DNA from: Xanthomonas campestris pv. badrii
GTDB taxonomy: Bacteria > Pseudomonadota > Gammaproteobacteria > Xanthomonadales > Xanthomonadaceae
Direction: 5' to 3'
Length of the DNA: 64,000 nucleotides
Assembly: GCF_012848175.1 (NCBI RefSeq)
Contig: NZ_CP051651.1
Coordinates: 4,103,501-4,167,500, forward strand
In this document: positions 9,080-18,260 of the stretch, piece after piece
Layout: each line of letters starts with the position of its first letter
Numbering within the stretch: the first letter of the stretch is position 1
Notes under the pieces: model-generated
The model's input: only the letters and a program-made list of their open reading frames with translations
Told to the model about the DNA's origin: nothing
Databases searched by the model: none
Made by a program: the position numbers and the translations under genes

Positions 9080-9323
9080 GCGCCGACAATGCGCGCAGCG
9101 ACGCGAAGATGCGACGGTTCTCGTCGTTGTCCGAGCGCAACTGGAAACCGTAGCGCTTGCTGATCGCCAGCGCCAGTTCCAGTGCATCGATCGAGTCCAG
9201 CCCCAGCCCGGTGTTGAACAGCGGCGCCTCCGGATCGATGTCGGCGGGTTGGACGTCTTCCAGGTTCAGGCTTTCGACCAGGAGTTCGGCCAGTTCACGT
9301 TCGGCAGCGGTTTGCGAGGACAT
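9054..9323 (-). CDS. xanC: Acyl carrier protein of xanthomonadin synthesis
   Basis: An 89-residue acidic protein with the phosphopantetheine attachment motif GLDSIDALE, where S44 carries the prosthetic group. Published work on Xanthomonas describes a dedicated ACP that receives 3-hydroxybenzoate from the XanA2 ligase; this gene fits by position and type. It is the first gene of the leftward operon, so the operon promoter must lie in 9324-9589. The ATG at 9323 is preferred over an upstream one at 9371 that would add an unrelated N-terminus. The symbol rests on cluster context. Confidence 0.85.
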   Translation of the reverse strand: MSSQTAAERELAELLVESLNLEDVQPADIDPEAPLFNTGLGLDSIDALELALAISKRYGFQLRSDNDENRRIFASLRALSAHVQANKTV

Positions 9324-9589
9324 CCAGGGCTTCCACAGGTGAGAGTCAGGCAACAAAATGGGAACAAGCAACCAGCATCGCGGGCGACCATTGATTTCGA
9401 TGGGCGTCGCATCGAGCCGGAGTGTACGTTGCCGTCACCGCCGGTCCGAGCACCGCCCGCGCCCATCAGGGCACCGGTGCGCGTTGTCGGTCGTTCTTCA
9501 AAAGAGATCAGCGGCCCGCACAGCTGCCCGGGCCGCCGGACAGGCTATCATGACTGCATGACGCTGGCCCGCTGCAGGTTTGTTCCAGG
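9324..9589. promoter_or_regulatory. Divergent promoter region of the pigment operons
   Basis: This 266-base gap separates the leftward ACP operon from the rightward halogenase-xanB2 operon and must hold both promoters. On the plus strand a TATCAT hexamer (9546-9551) lies 39 bases before the halogenase ATG and could be a -10 element; no convincing -35 was seen. No operator could be assigned. Confidence 0.45.
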
Positions 9590-10975
9590 ATGATTTCCAC
9601 CGCTGTTCGCCCCACCCCGACCGCCATGCCGGCAGCCGGGCCGGCTCCCGGACCGGAGTGTCCGGATGTACTCATCGTCGGCGGCGGCCCGGCCGGCTGC
9701 GCGGCGGCCATCGTGCTTGCCGAGCTCGGTTGGGCGGTCACCCTGCTCGAAAAGGAGCAGCACCCGCGCTTTCATATCGGCGAATCGCTGCTGCCGATGA
9801 ACGTGCCGATCCTCCAGCGCCTGGGTGTGCTCGAACAGGTGCGCCGGATCGGCGTACTCAAGCGTGGCGCGGATTTCCCCAACGACAGCGGCGGCTACAA
9901 CACGTTTCGCTTTTCCCACGCGCTCGACGCCAAGGCCGACTTCGCCTTCCAGGTGCCGCGCGCGCAGTTCGACCAGGTCTTGTTCAAGCGTGCGCGTGCG
10001 GTGGGCGTGGATGCGCGCGAACAGGTCAGCGTGGAACAGGTGGCGTTCGACGGCGAACAACCGGTGTTGCAGGCGCGCACCGCAGACGGCGGCGTGCAGC
10101 AGTTCCGCCCGCGCTATCTGCTCGATGCCAGCGGCCGCGACACCTTTCTGGGCACCCGGCTCAAGCTCAAGCGCGCCAATGCCAGGCATCAATCGGCCGC
10201 GTTGTTCAGCCACTTCCGCGGCGTGACACGGCGCCCGGGCGAGGATGCCGGCAATATCAGCATCTACCGGCATGCACACGGCTGGATGTGGCTGATCCCG
10301 CTGCCCGACGACATCATGAGCGTGGGTGCGGTCTGCTACCCGGAGTACATGAAGACCCGCAAGGGCGACAGCGAGGGCTTCTTGATGCGCACGCTGGCGC
10401 TCAATCCGGAGCTCAACGCACGCATGCGCGGCGCCGAGCGCGTGGCACCGGTGCATGCCACCGGCAATTACGCCTACGAATGCACGCGCATGGCCGGGCC
10501 GCGCTGGCTGATGCTGGGCGATGCCTACACCTTCGTCGACCCGATGTTCTCCTCCGGCGTGTTCCTGGCCATGCACGGCGCCGAGCGCGGTGCGGCGATG
10601 GTGGATGCCGCGCTGCGCACGCCGCAGTCGGAGGCGAAACTGCAGCGCGCGCTACAACGCGAACTGACCCGCGGCGTGGATGAATTCAAGTGGTTCATCT
10701 ATCGCTTCACCTCACCCACCATGCGCGCCCTGTTCGCGCAGCCGCAGAACACCTGGCAGGTGGAACAGGCGGTGGTGGCGATGCTGGCCGGCGATGTGTT
10801 CGACAGCCCCAAGGTGCGCATCCGCCTGCGCGCCTTTCGTGCGCTGTACGCGCTCACCACCTTGTCGATGATGCCGCGCGCCTGGCACTCCTGGCGCCAC
10901 CGCCGGCGCCAGGCCAAGCTCGGCTTCGACGGCGACACCTTGCACCGCGACACGCAACGACGAGACGCTCAATGA
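9590..10975 (+). CDS. Flavin-dependent halogenase-like oxidoreductase
   Basis: A 461-residue FAD enzyme. Visible are the dinucleotide-binding motif VGGGPAG (30-36), the halogenase-type segment HIGESLLP (62-69), a candidate catalytic lysine K91 in KRGADF, and WMWLIP (232-237), which matches the WxWxIP halogenase signature. Xanthomonadins are brominated, so aryl ring halogenation is the likely role; the halide and the timing are inferred. It begins with ATG after a CAGG-type ribosome site and its stop overlaps the xanB2 start (ATGA, 10972-10975). Confidence 0.8.
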   Translation: MISTAVRPTPTAMPAAGPAPGPECPDVLIVGGGPAGCAAAIVLAELGWAVTLLEKEQHPRFHIGESLLPMNVPILQRLGVLEQVRRIGVLKRGADFPNDSGGYNTFRFSHALDAKADFAFQVPRAQFDQVLFKRARAVGVDAREQVSVEQVAFDGEQPVLQARTADGGVQQFRPRYLLDASGRDTFLGTRLKLKRANARHQSAALFSHFRGVTRRPGEDAGNISIYRHAHGWMWLIPLPDDIMSVGAVCYPEYMKTRKGDSEGFLMRTLALNPELNARMRGAERVAPVHATGNYAYECTRMAGPRWLMLGDAYTFVDPMFSSGVFLAMHGAERGAAMVDAALRTPQSEAKLQRALQRELTRGVDEFKWFIYRFTSPTMRALFAQPQNTWQVEQAVVAMLAGDVFDSPKVRIRLRAFRALYALTTLSMMPRAWHSWRHRRRQAKLGFDGDTLHRDTQRRDAQ

Positions 10976-11979
10976 CCGCTTCCCCGGCCCAGACCACGCA
11001 CGCCGTGCGCCATCCCCGCCTGCAGGTCGACTATGTCGACCAGACCGACCCGGCCTTGCTGCTGGCCGACGCGCAGGTGTTGGCCGTGTTCGGCTTCGGC
11101 GATGCGGCGCCGCGCCTGCACGACCCGCGCTATCTGCGCGTGCCGCTGCAGCCGTACCAGGCCGATGTGCTGGAAGTGTGGCGCACCGATGCGCCGGTGC
11201 GTAGCGGCCGCGACGGCAACATCGCCTGGTCCAGCGACGGCCGCCTGCAGTTCGGCGTGATCGAGATCGACGAGCGGGATGTCGATATCGAAGACGCCGC
11301 CGCCAAGGCCTATGCGCAGATCACCGCCTTCGTCAGCGGCAGCGACACGCCACGCCTGCTGCGCATCTGGAACTACCTGGATGCCATCACCCTGGGCAGC
11401 GGCGACCGCGAGCGCTACCGGCAGTTCTGCGTGGGTCGCGCACGTGGCCTGGGCGCGTTCGACACCGCGCAGCTACCGGCCGCCACCGCGGTGGGCCGCT
11501 GCGATGCCGAACGCATCATCCAGATCTACTGGCTGGCCGCCGCCGATGCCGGCACCCCGCTGGAAAATCCGCGCCAGGTCAGTGCCTACAACTACCCGCG
11601 CCAGTATGGCCCGCAGCCGCCGAGCTTTGCGCGCGCCATGCTGCCGCCGGCCGGCAGCGACATGCCGCTGCTGCTCTCGGGCACCGCTGCGGTAGTTGGG
11701 CATGCCTCGATGCATACCGGCCAATTGCTGGCGCAGCTGGAAGAAACCTTCGCCAATTTCGATGCGCTGCTCGGTGCTGCGCGTACGCATGCCCCTGCAC
11801 TGCCCGCGCAGTTCGGCGCCGGCACCCGGCTGAAGGTGTATGTGCGCGAGCAGGACGACCTGGCCAAGGTCGCTCACGCCCTGGATGCGCGCTTCGGCGA
11901 TGCGGTGCCGCGCCTGCTGCTGCATGCGGTGATCTGCCGCGACGAACTGGCGGTGGAGATCGATGGGGTGCATGGATAA
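10972..11979 (+). CDS. xanB2: Chorismatase producing 3- and 4-hydroxybenzoate (XanB2)
   Basis: A 335-residue protein of the FkbO/Hyg5 chorismatase family, earlier annotated as pteridine-dependent deoxygenase-like. XanB2 of Xanthomonas is known to convert chorismate to 3-hydroxybenzoate (pigment starter) and 4-hydroxybenzoate (a precursor of ubiquinone). The C-terminal ELAVEIDG segment holds the glutamate conserved in this family. Translation is coupled to the upstream halogenase gene by an ATGA overlap. It converges on xanA2 with 94 bases between. Confidence 0.92.
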   Translation: MTASPAQTTHAVRHPRLQVDYVDQTDPALLLADAQVLAVFGFGDAAPRLHDPRYLRVPLQPYQADVLEVWRTDAPVRSGRDGNIAWSSDGRLQFGVIEIDERDVDIEDAAAKAYAQITAFVSGSDTPRLLRIWNYLDAITLGSGDRERYRQFCVGRARGLGAFDTAQLPAATAVGRCDAERIIQIYWLAAADAGTPLENPRQVSAYNYPRQYGPQPPSFARAMLPPAGSDMPLLLSGTAAVVGHASMHTGQLLAQLEETFANFDALLGAARTHAPALPAQFGAGTRLKVYVREQDDLAKVAHALDARFGDAVPRLLLHAVICRDELAVEIDGVHG

Positions 11980-12073
11980 ACCCAGATGGCCGCAGGTGCC
12001 GCCTGCTGCATTCAAACGGCACGGTGAGCGACCGGCAGACAGCGTCTGCCGGCCAGGCGCGCGCCAGCATCGC

Positions 12074-13417
12074 TCAGCCGTTGAGCAGTCCCAGCACCAC
12101 ATCGCGCGGCAGCTTGCCGGTTTCGTTGCGTGGCAGCACCGCAAGCTTGCGCAGGCGGCGCGGCAGGAACACCGGGTCGACGCTGACGCGCAGGGCGGCA
12201 AGGATCTGTGACTCGTCCAGGGTGGGGGCGACCACCAGTGCGGCGATGCGGCCGACGGCCTGCCCGGACTCCGGTGCCAGTTGCACCATGATGCCGTCGA
12301 CCACGCCGGGGATGGCGAGCAGGCGGCGGGTGAGATCGGCCAGCGAGGCGCGCTTGCCGGCGATTTCCAGCAGATCGGCCTGGCGCCCGCGCACCTGGAA
12401 ACGGCCGTCTTGCGCAACGTCCATCATGTCGGCCAGCAACACCGGCGTGGCCAGATGCGGCGCATGGACCAGCGTGCCGGCAGCCTGGGTTTCCAGGCGT
12501 ACGCCCGGCAGCGGCGTCCATGCGGCCTCCAGCGCGGTGCGGCGCACCGCAAAGACGCAGGTTTCGGTGGAGCCGAACATCTCGCGGACTTGCCCGCCAA
12601 AGCGCGCCTCTGCCGCCGCCGCGATCTCCTGCGCCAGCGGTGCAGTGGCCGAGACGATGCCCACCAGCGGCGGCAACACCACGCCCGATTCGACCAGCGC
12701 GCGCAGATGTACGGGCGTGGTCACCAGCACCCGCGGCTCGGGAACCTCCGATAACGCGCGTGCCACATCGTCCGGAAAGAACGGCCGCCCGGCGTGCACC
12801 GCCAGCGTGGTCACCATCGGCAGCAGCACCGACAATTCCATGCCGTACATGTGCTGCGGCGGCACCGTGGCCACCACGTGCGGCACCGCGTCGGTGTGCG
12901 CCCACAGGCTTTGCAGCGCCACCAGATCCTGCCGGGTACTGGTCAGGAAGCTGCCCCAGGTCTTGGGATTGGGCTGCGGGCTACCGGTGCTGCCGGAGGT
13001 GAAGCCGATCGCCACCAGGGCGTCGTCGGCCAGCTGCGGTATCGGGCCGTCGGCCTGCGGCAGCTCGGTGGGCAGTTGCCAATAGCGTGGCGGCGCCAGC
13101 TCCAGCGCCAGATCGCCCAGGCAATAGGCATCGGCGTGCCGCGCCTGCACCTCGCCGACCACGGCCGGCGCGCGCGAGGACGGTAGCAGCGACACCTGCC
13201 CACGCAACGCACAGGCATAGAAGGCCACCATGAACCGGTAGCGGTCTTCGCACAGGTTCACCGCATGGCGCCCGTCGGGTAGCTGCTGTGCCAGTCCGTG
13301 CACGTGCGCGATGAAGGTGGCCAGATCGACCGACTGCCCCGCGCGCCACGCCAGCGGCCGGCCAGGCGCGCCGACGGCCATGGGGTGGGAAACGGCAGAA
13401 GCAGGCAGGCTGGACAT
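12074..13417 (-). CDS. xanA2: 3-hydroxybenzoate:ACP ligase, AMP-forming
   Basis: A 447-residue ANL-superfamily adenylating enzyme. The P-loop TSGSTGSPQPNPK is at 140-152, the MFGSTET adenylate motif is central, and the C-terminal lysine motif reads NETGKLPRD. In Xanthomonas an ATP-dependent ligase of this locus activates 3-hydroxybenzoate and loads it on the ACP; order and neighbours fit. The ATG at 13,417 was chosen because the frame upstream to 13,705 has no family-like sequence. It is shorter than typical acyl-CoA synthetases, as in aryl polyene clusters. Confidence 0.88.
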   Translation of the reverse strand: MSSLPASAVSHPMAVGAPGRPLAWRAGQSVDLATFIAHVHGLAQQLPDGRHAVNLCEDRYRFMVAFYACALRGQVSLLPSSRAPAVVGEVQARHADAYCLGDLALELAPPRYWQLPTELPQADGPIPQLADDALVAIGFTSGSTGSPQPNPKTWGSFLTSTRQDLVALQSLWAHTDAVPHVVATVPPQHMYGMELSVLLPMVTTLAVHAGRPFFPDDVARALSEVPEPRVLVTTPVHLRALVESGVVLPPLVGIVSATAPLAQEIAAAAEARFGGQVREMFGSTETCVFAVRRTALEAAWTPLPGVRLETQAAGTLVHAPHLATPVLLADMMDVAQDGRFQVRGRQADLLEIAGKRASLADLTRRLLAIPGVVDGIMVQLAPESGQAVGRIAALVVAPTLDESQILAALRVSVDPVFLPRRLRKLAVLPRNETGKLPRDVVLGLLNG

Positions 13418-13765
13418 GTGGATCGACAATCGCAAAAGCGCGCTAGCTTGGCCGCCGCCCGGGCCGCTGGCAAGTCGGGAGGCCGCGGCTGCGCCACGGG
13501 GGCGGCCGCCGGGAACCTCGACCAGGACCGTGCGCGCAGCGCGTTGCCCCTCATTGCAGTTGCGCATTGCAGCTGGTGCGCAGTGGCGATGGAGCGCGTG
13601 CGCGCGTGTGGAACCACCTACGCCGTCTATGGCCGCACCCGCCATGTGTCCATGCCTGGCCTGCGATGCCGCACTGGTCCAGTGCGGACATGACCTGTGG
13701 CCCAAGCCTTGCGCGCGGGCGAGCTGCTAGGCTTGCCCGCTCTCCGTTGCGTGCAGTTGTTGCCG
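13418..13765. other. Divergent intergenic region
   Basis: 348 bases between the leftward ligase gene and the rightward peptidase gene. It must carry both promoters. No RNA gene, repeat or clear -10/-35 pair was recognised. Confidence 0.5.
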
Positions 13766-16135
13766 ATGCCCAGATTGTTGCCGCTGTCCTTGTTGTTGCT
13801 GGCTGTCACCGCGCATGCGCAGTCCGCCGCACCGCTCACCATCGAACAGGTGATGGCCGATCCGGACTGGATCGGGCCATCGGTCGAGCAGGCGTGGTGG
13901 CAATGGGATGGCAAACAGGTGCAATACCTGCTCAAGCGCGACGGCAGCCCGGTGCGCGACACCTACCGCCAAGGCATCGACGGTGCCGCCGCCGAACGCG
14001 TGGCCGATACCGCGCGCGCCGGCCTGGATGCCGCCAACCCCAGCTATGACGCCGCCCGCCAGCGCATGCTGTTCGCACGCAACGGCGACATCTTCCTGCG
14101 CGATCTGCGCTCGGGCGCGCTCACCCAGCTGACCCGCAGCAACGAGGTCGAATCGCGCCCGCAATTCGCCAGCGATGGCGGTGCGATCTGGCGTGCGGGC
14201 AACAACTGGTATCACTGGCGCGCCGATGGCGGCACCGCGCAGGTCGCCGTGGTCAAGGCCGAGCGCGACCCCAATGCCGCGCCCAAGGCCGATACCTTGC
14301 GCGAGCAGCAACTGGCCACGCTGGCCACGCTGCGGCGCGACCGTGAACAACGCGATGCGCTGCGCACCCAGGAAGACGCCTGGCGCCGTGCCGATGCCAC
14401 CCGTGCCGCCGCGCCGGTGTATCTGGGCGATGAGGTCGAGATCGTCGACAGCGCCTTGTCGCCGGACGGCCGCCACCTGCTGGTGGTCACCCAGGCCAAG
14501 AAGGCCGACGAGGGCCAGGCCGGCAAGATGCCCAAGTACGTGACCGAATCCGGTTACGAGGAATTCCAGGAAGTGCGTACCCGCGTGGGCCGCAACGCGC
14601 CGGTCGCGCACGCGCTGTGGCTGGTGGATGTCACCGCCGGCAGCGCGCGGCAGCTGTCGTTCGACGCGCTGCCGGGCATCGCCACCGATCCGCTGGCAAG
14701 CCTGCGCAAGGCCGCCAAGCGCGATGCGCTCAAGGGCAACCGCGCGGTGCGGGTGGAAAGCGATGGCGATGGCAGCGGTCCAGCCGTGCACTGGAGCGAC
14801 GACGGCCGCAACGTGGCGGTGGAAATCCGCGCCACCGACAACAAGGACCGCTGGATCGCCAGCGTGGATCTGGACGCAGCAAAACTGCAGCCGCGGCATC
14901 GGCTGAGCGATGGCGCCTGGATCAACTGGGACTTCAACGATTTCGGCTGGCTGCCCGACAACCGTACGCTGTGGCTGCTGTCCGAAGAATCCGGCTACTC
15001 ACAGCTGTACACGATCGACGGCAACGGCAAGCCGCGCCAGCGCACGCGTGGCACCTGGGAAGTGTCGATGCCGGTGCCCAATGCCGATGGCAGCGGCATG
15101 TACTTCCTGTGCAACCAGAAGTGGCCGGGCGACTACGAGGTGTGCAAGCTCGACCTGCGCACCGATCAGCTCACCGAAGTGACCGCCTTGAACGGTGTGG
15201 AAGGCTTCAGCCTGTCGCCGAACGGGCAGCAGTTGTTGGTGCGTTACTCCGGTGCGTATCTGCCGCCGCAGCTGGCGGTGGTGCCGGCCGCCGGCGGCCA
15301 GGCCACCGTGCTCACCGACACCCGTACGCCCGCCTTCAAGGCGCAATCGTGGATCGCACCGCAGTACGTGCAGGTGCCGTCCAAACACGGCGCCGGCACG
15401 GTCTGGGGCAAGTATTACGGCCCGCAGACGCCCGAGCCGGGCAAGCAGTATCCGGTGGTGATGTTCGTGCATGGCGCCGGCTACCTGCAGAACGTGTCGC
15501 AACGCTACACGCCGTATTTCCGTGAGCAGATGTTCCACAACCTGCTGGTGCAGCAGGGCTACATCGTACTGGATCTGGACTACCGCGCCTCCGAAGGCTA
15601 CGGCCGCGACTGGCGCACCGCGATCTACCGCAACATGGGTCATCCGGAGCTGGAAGACTACCTGGACGGCCTGGACTGGCTGGTGGCCACCAAGCAGGGC
15701 GATCGCGCACGCGCCGGCATCTATGGCGGTTCCTACGGCGGTTTCATGACCTACATGGCGCTGTTCCGCAGCCCCGGCACCTTCAAGGCCGGCGCGGCGC
15801 TGCGGCCGGTGGGCGACTGGATGCAGTACAACCACGAGTACACCTCCAACATCCTCAACACGCCCGAGCTCGATCCGCAGGCCTACAAGACCTCCTCGCC
15901 GATCAACTACGCCGACGGGCTGCGGGACCACCTGCTGATCGCCCACGGCATGATCGACGACAACGTGTTCTTCAAGGACTCGGTGGACATGACGCAGAAG
16001 CTGATCGAACTGCACAAGGACAACTGGCAGGTGGCGCCCTACCCGCTGGAACGCCACGGCTTCACCCGCGCCGACGCGTGGCTCGACGAGTACAAGCGCA
16101 TCCTCAAGCTGTTCAACGAACAGGTGAAGCCTTAG
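13766..16135 (+). CDS. Secreted S9-family prolyl oligopeptidase / dipeptidyl peptidase
   Basis: A 789-residue protein with a signal peptide (MPRLLPLSLLLLAVTAHAQS) followed by a DPP IV-type beta-propeller region (about 40-560) and a C-terminal alpha/beta hydrolase. The triad is visible: S656 in GGSYGGF, an aspartate in GMIDDN (D731 or D732) and H764 in ERHGF. It probably cleaves dipeptides after proline-like residues in the periplasm or outside the cell. The ATG at 13,766 gives a clean signal peptide; an upstream frame to 13,697 does not. The stop codon ends on the first base of the repeat element that follows. Confidence 0.9.
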   Translation: MPRLLPLSLLLLAVTAHAQSAAPLTIEQVMADPDWIGPSVEQAWWQWDGKQVQYLLKRDGSPVRDTYRQGIDGAAAERVADTARAGLDAANPSYDAARQRMLFARNGDIFLRDLRSGALTQLTRSNEVESRPQFASDGGAIWRAGNNWYHWRADGGTAQVAVVKAERDPNAAPKADTLREQQLATLATLRRDREQRDALRTQEDAWRRADATRAAAPVYLGDEVEIVDSALSPDGRHLLVVTQAKKADEGQAGKMPKYVTESGYEEFQEVRTRVGRNAPVAHALWLVDVTAGSARQLSFDALPGIATDPLASLRKAAKRDALKGNRAVRVESDGDGSGPAVHWSDDGRNVAVEIRATDNKDRWIASVDLDAAKLQPRHRLSDGAWINWDFNDFGWLPDNRTLWLLSEESGYSQLYTIDGNGKPRQRTRGTWEVSMPVPNADGSGMYFLCNQKWPGDYEVCKLDLRTDQLTEVTALNGVEGFSLSPNGQQLLVRYSGAYLPPQLAVVPAAGGQATVLTDTRTPAFKAQSWIAPQYVQVPSKHGAGTVWGKYYGPQTPEPGKQYPVVMFVHGAGYLQNVSQRYTPYFREQMFHNLLVQQGYIVLDLDYRASEGYGRDWRTAIYRNMGHPELEDYLDGLDWLVATKQGDRARAGIYGGSYGGFMTYMALFRSPGTFKAGAALRPVGDWMQYNHEYTSNILNTPELDPQAYKTSSPINYADGLRDHLLIAHGMIDDNVFFKDSVDMTQKLIELHKDNWQVAPYPLERHGFTRADAWLDEYKRILKLFNEQVKP

Positions 16136-16404
16136 AGCGTGTTCGGTACTTTGAGGTGAGTGTGAAGCGTCCTGTGGCGCGTCGAGTCAAGGCGTGCGCT
16201 GCGCCTTGCCCAGGCTGGCCGCCTTGTCAAGGCGCGCAACGCGGTATCGGCGCGCCACAGGACGCTTCCCCAGAAGATTGGCCGCCAGCGGCACGGAGTG
16301 CGCGCCGCGCAGCTTGCCTTGGCGCTACCAAGCCGGCGCCACGCAGCACCCGCTCCGCACCGCTGGCGGTCAACGCATCTCATCTCAAGGTGCATAACAC
16401 GCTC
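16135..16404. repeat. MITE-like element with 26-bp terminal inverted repeats
   Basis: Left end GAGCGTGTTCGGTACTTTGA (26-bp arm 16135-16160) and right arm 16379-16404 are inverted copies matching at 21 of 26 positions. Inside is a second, perfect 18-bp inverted repeat GAAGCGTCCTGTGGCGCG (16164-16181 and 16251-16268). There is no reading frame with protein-like features. Size, inverted ends and lack of coding suggest a non-autonomous transposon. It follows the peptidase stop directly, so it may also end that transcript. No target duplication was identified. Confidence 0.72.
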
Positions 16405-16731
16405 CAAACCCGTCGAGACTGCGCGTGCCGTCCGCGCATAGAGATGGACGACACGCGCAGGGCTCGGGTGTTGCGCGTATTGCACGCAGATGCACCAGGC
16501 ATCAAGGTGGTCATGGGCGCCCCCACCGGCAACATGCTGGTCGATGCCGGGGTCAGGCCATCTCGCAGTCACGATCCGCCCTGACCTACCGCGCAGAACG
16601 TTGCCGATCCGCCCATCGGCAGCGACGACGTTGCGATCAGGATCCACGTCGCAGCACGTGCGCAGGCCCACCAACCTCGGCGTCTGGGTTGCTTCGCACT
16701 CACCTGTTGCTACGCCAGTGGCTCTAAGCTT
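16405..16731. other. Intergenic region left of the insertion sequence
   Basis: 327 bases without a recognisable gene. A short plus-strand frame (16444-16584, about 46 residues) shows no family resemblance. Before the insertion sequence arrived this stretch was joined to 18,151-18,260 upstream of the next gene. Confidence 0.4.
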
Positions 16732-16782
16732 GGCGCAGGACCCAATGCCAGTCAGTTAAGCCCCGAGGGGAGCTGATCCAGT

Positions 16783-16816
16783 AAAAAGGGAACGTGTTCA
16801 ACACGTTCCCTTTTTT
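16783..16816 (+). terminator. Terminator-like hairpin at the left end of the insertion sequence
   Basis: Perfect 16-base complementary arms (AAAAAGGGAACGTGTT and its complement) end in a run of six T. It lies just before the transposase ATG, where it could stop transcription entering from outside, or form a hairpin that limits transposase translation. Confidence 0.75.
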
Positions 16817-16821
16817 GCTTG

Positions 16822-18126
16822 ATGAGCCTGTTTGCGAGCGCTCTGCGCGAGACGTTACCGCGAGTCCCTGATCGACTCGACCAACTCAGCACATTGATAG
16901 AGCCGGCCTGGATCGAGCAGGCGCTGGCGACTAGCGGCAAGGCGTCGATCCGGCGGCGCAAGCTGCCGGCCGAACATGCCGTGTGGCTGGTGATCGGACT
17001 GGCGCTGTTTCGTGACCGACCACTGTGGCAGGTGGTGCAGCAGCTCGATCTGAGCCTGGACGCACAAGCGCTGCCCGCGCCGAGTGCCAGCGTGCAGGCC
17101 CGCCAGCGCCTGGGAGAAGAACCCCTGGCCGAACTGTTCGGTCTATTGACCCGGGCCTGGAGCCGCACACCGGTGGATACGCAGCGGCCACTGCGCGTGC
17201 TGGCGGTGGACGGCGTGGTCTGGGCAGCACCGGACACTGCGGAGAATCGAGCCGACCTCGGCAGCTGCAGCAACCAGCATGGTCCCTTGTCCTGGCCGCA
17301 GATTCGCGCCACCTGCCTGATGGATACCCACAGCCACGAGCTGCTCGACGCCAAGCTCGGCGGCATGGACTGCGGTGAACTGAGCCTGGCGGCGCAGCTG
17401 CAGGGCCAGGACCACTCGGTGACGCTATTTGACCGAGCGTACTTCTCGGCCGCGTTCCTGCTGGACTGGCAGGCTGCGGGCACGCAGCGTCACTGGCTGA
17501 TGCGGGCCCGGGACAACCTGCGCCATGAGATCGTCGAACAACTCGCGCCCGGCGATGCACGCATCCGCATGCCGGTCTCGCCACAAGCGCGCAAGGCACG
17601 TCCGGAATTGCCCAGCCACTGGCAGGCGCGCCTGATCGAGGTCAGCGTAGGTGGGCGGCTACGGCGCTTCATCACCTCGTTGCCGTGTCCCCACACGCAT
17701 CCAGCCCATGCCTTGGCCGAGCTCTATCGCCAGCGCTGGGAGATCGAGTTGGGATTCCGCGAGATCAAGCAGTCGCTGCAGGAGGGCGAACCGGTACTGC
17801 GCAGCAAGCAGCCCGCGCTGGTGCGCCAGGAACTGTGGGGCGTGCTGATCGCCTACACACTGCTGCGGCGCTGGATGCGAGAGATGGCCGCTCACGCCAA
17901 GGTGGAGCCCCAGCGCATCAGCTTCCACACAGCCAGCTATGCCATCGTCAACCTGCTGGCGGTCCCGAGCCTGGATTCGGCGGGCACCCTGCCCAGGCAA
18001 CTGACGGCCTTGTTGGCACAGTCCAGGCACTTCGTGCTGCCACCACGCCGCACCGAACGAAGCTTCCCCAGAGTCGTCAAGAACCGCACTTCGAAGTTTC
18101 CTACGAAAAATGCCAATCAGCGTTAA
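16822..18126 (+). CDS. IS4-family DDE transposase
   Basis: A 434-residue transposase. It has the IS4 signature Y-(2)-R-(3)-E-(6)-K as YRQRWEIELGFREIK, and DDE-type segments around VLAVDGVVW and TLFDRAYF. The ATG at 16,822 is used rather than the TTG one codon upstream. The stop overlaps the right inverted repeat. No frameshift or internal stop is present, so the element may be active. Confidence 0.93.
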   Translation: MSLFASALRETLPRVPDRLDQLSTLIEPAWIEQALATSGKASIRRRKLPAEHAVWLVIGLALFRDRPLWQVVQQLDLSLDAQALPAPSASVQARQRLGEEPLAELFGLLTRAWSRTPVDTQRPLRVLAVDGVVWAAPDTAENRADLGSCSNQHGPLSWPQIRATCLMDTHSHELLDAKLGGMDCGELSLAAQLQGQDHSVTLFDRAYFSAAFLLDWQAAGTQRHWLMRARDNLRHEIVEQLAPGDARIRMPVSPQARKARPELPSHWQARLIEVSVGGRLRRFITSLPCPHTHPAHALAELYRQRWEIELGFREIKQSLQEGEPVLRSKQPALVRQELWGVLIAYTLLRRWMREMAAHAKVEPQRISFHTASYAIVNLLAVPSLDSAGTLPRQLTALLAQSRHFVLPPRRTERSFPRVVKNRTSKFPTKNANQR

Positions 18127-18260
18127 CTGACTGGCATTGGGCGCAGGACCGGCAAGTCGCCATCGCTGCACGCGTGCTGCCCACCGGTCCGCCGCATGAC
18201 CGGTGCGCCGCCGGCATGATGGCGCTTCCACTCACCACGGGCGCAGGGAAGGGAGACGCG

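Larger units (their letters stand above)
16743..18139 (+). mobile_element. Complete IS4-family insertion sequence
   Basis: About 1,397 bp bounded by the inverted repeat CAATGCCAGTCAGTTAA on the left and its exact complement at 18,123-18,139. It is flanked by an 11-bp direct repeat GGCGCAGGACC (16732-16742 and 18140-18150), read as the target duplication. The boundary can shift by one or two bases because C and G runs abut. It has one intact transposase gene whose stop codon lies inside the right inverted repeat. Intact ends and duplication suggest fairly recent insertion. Confidence 0.92.

Noticed and set aside
16078..16584. A plus-strand frame running through the MITE-like element
   Set aside because: Most of it is repeat sequence; no ribosome site or family resemblance.
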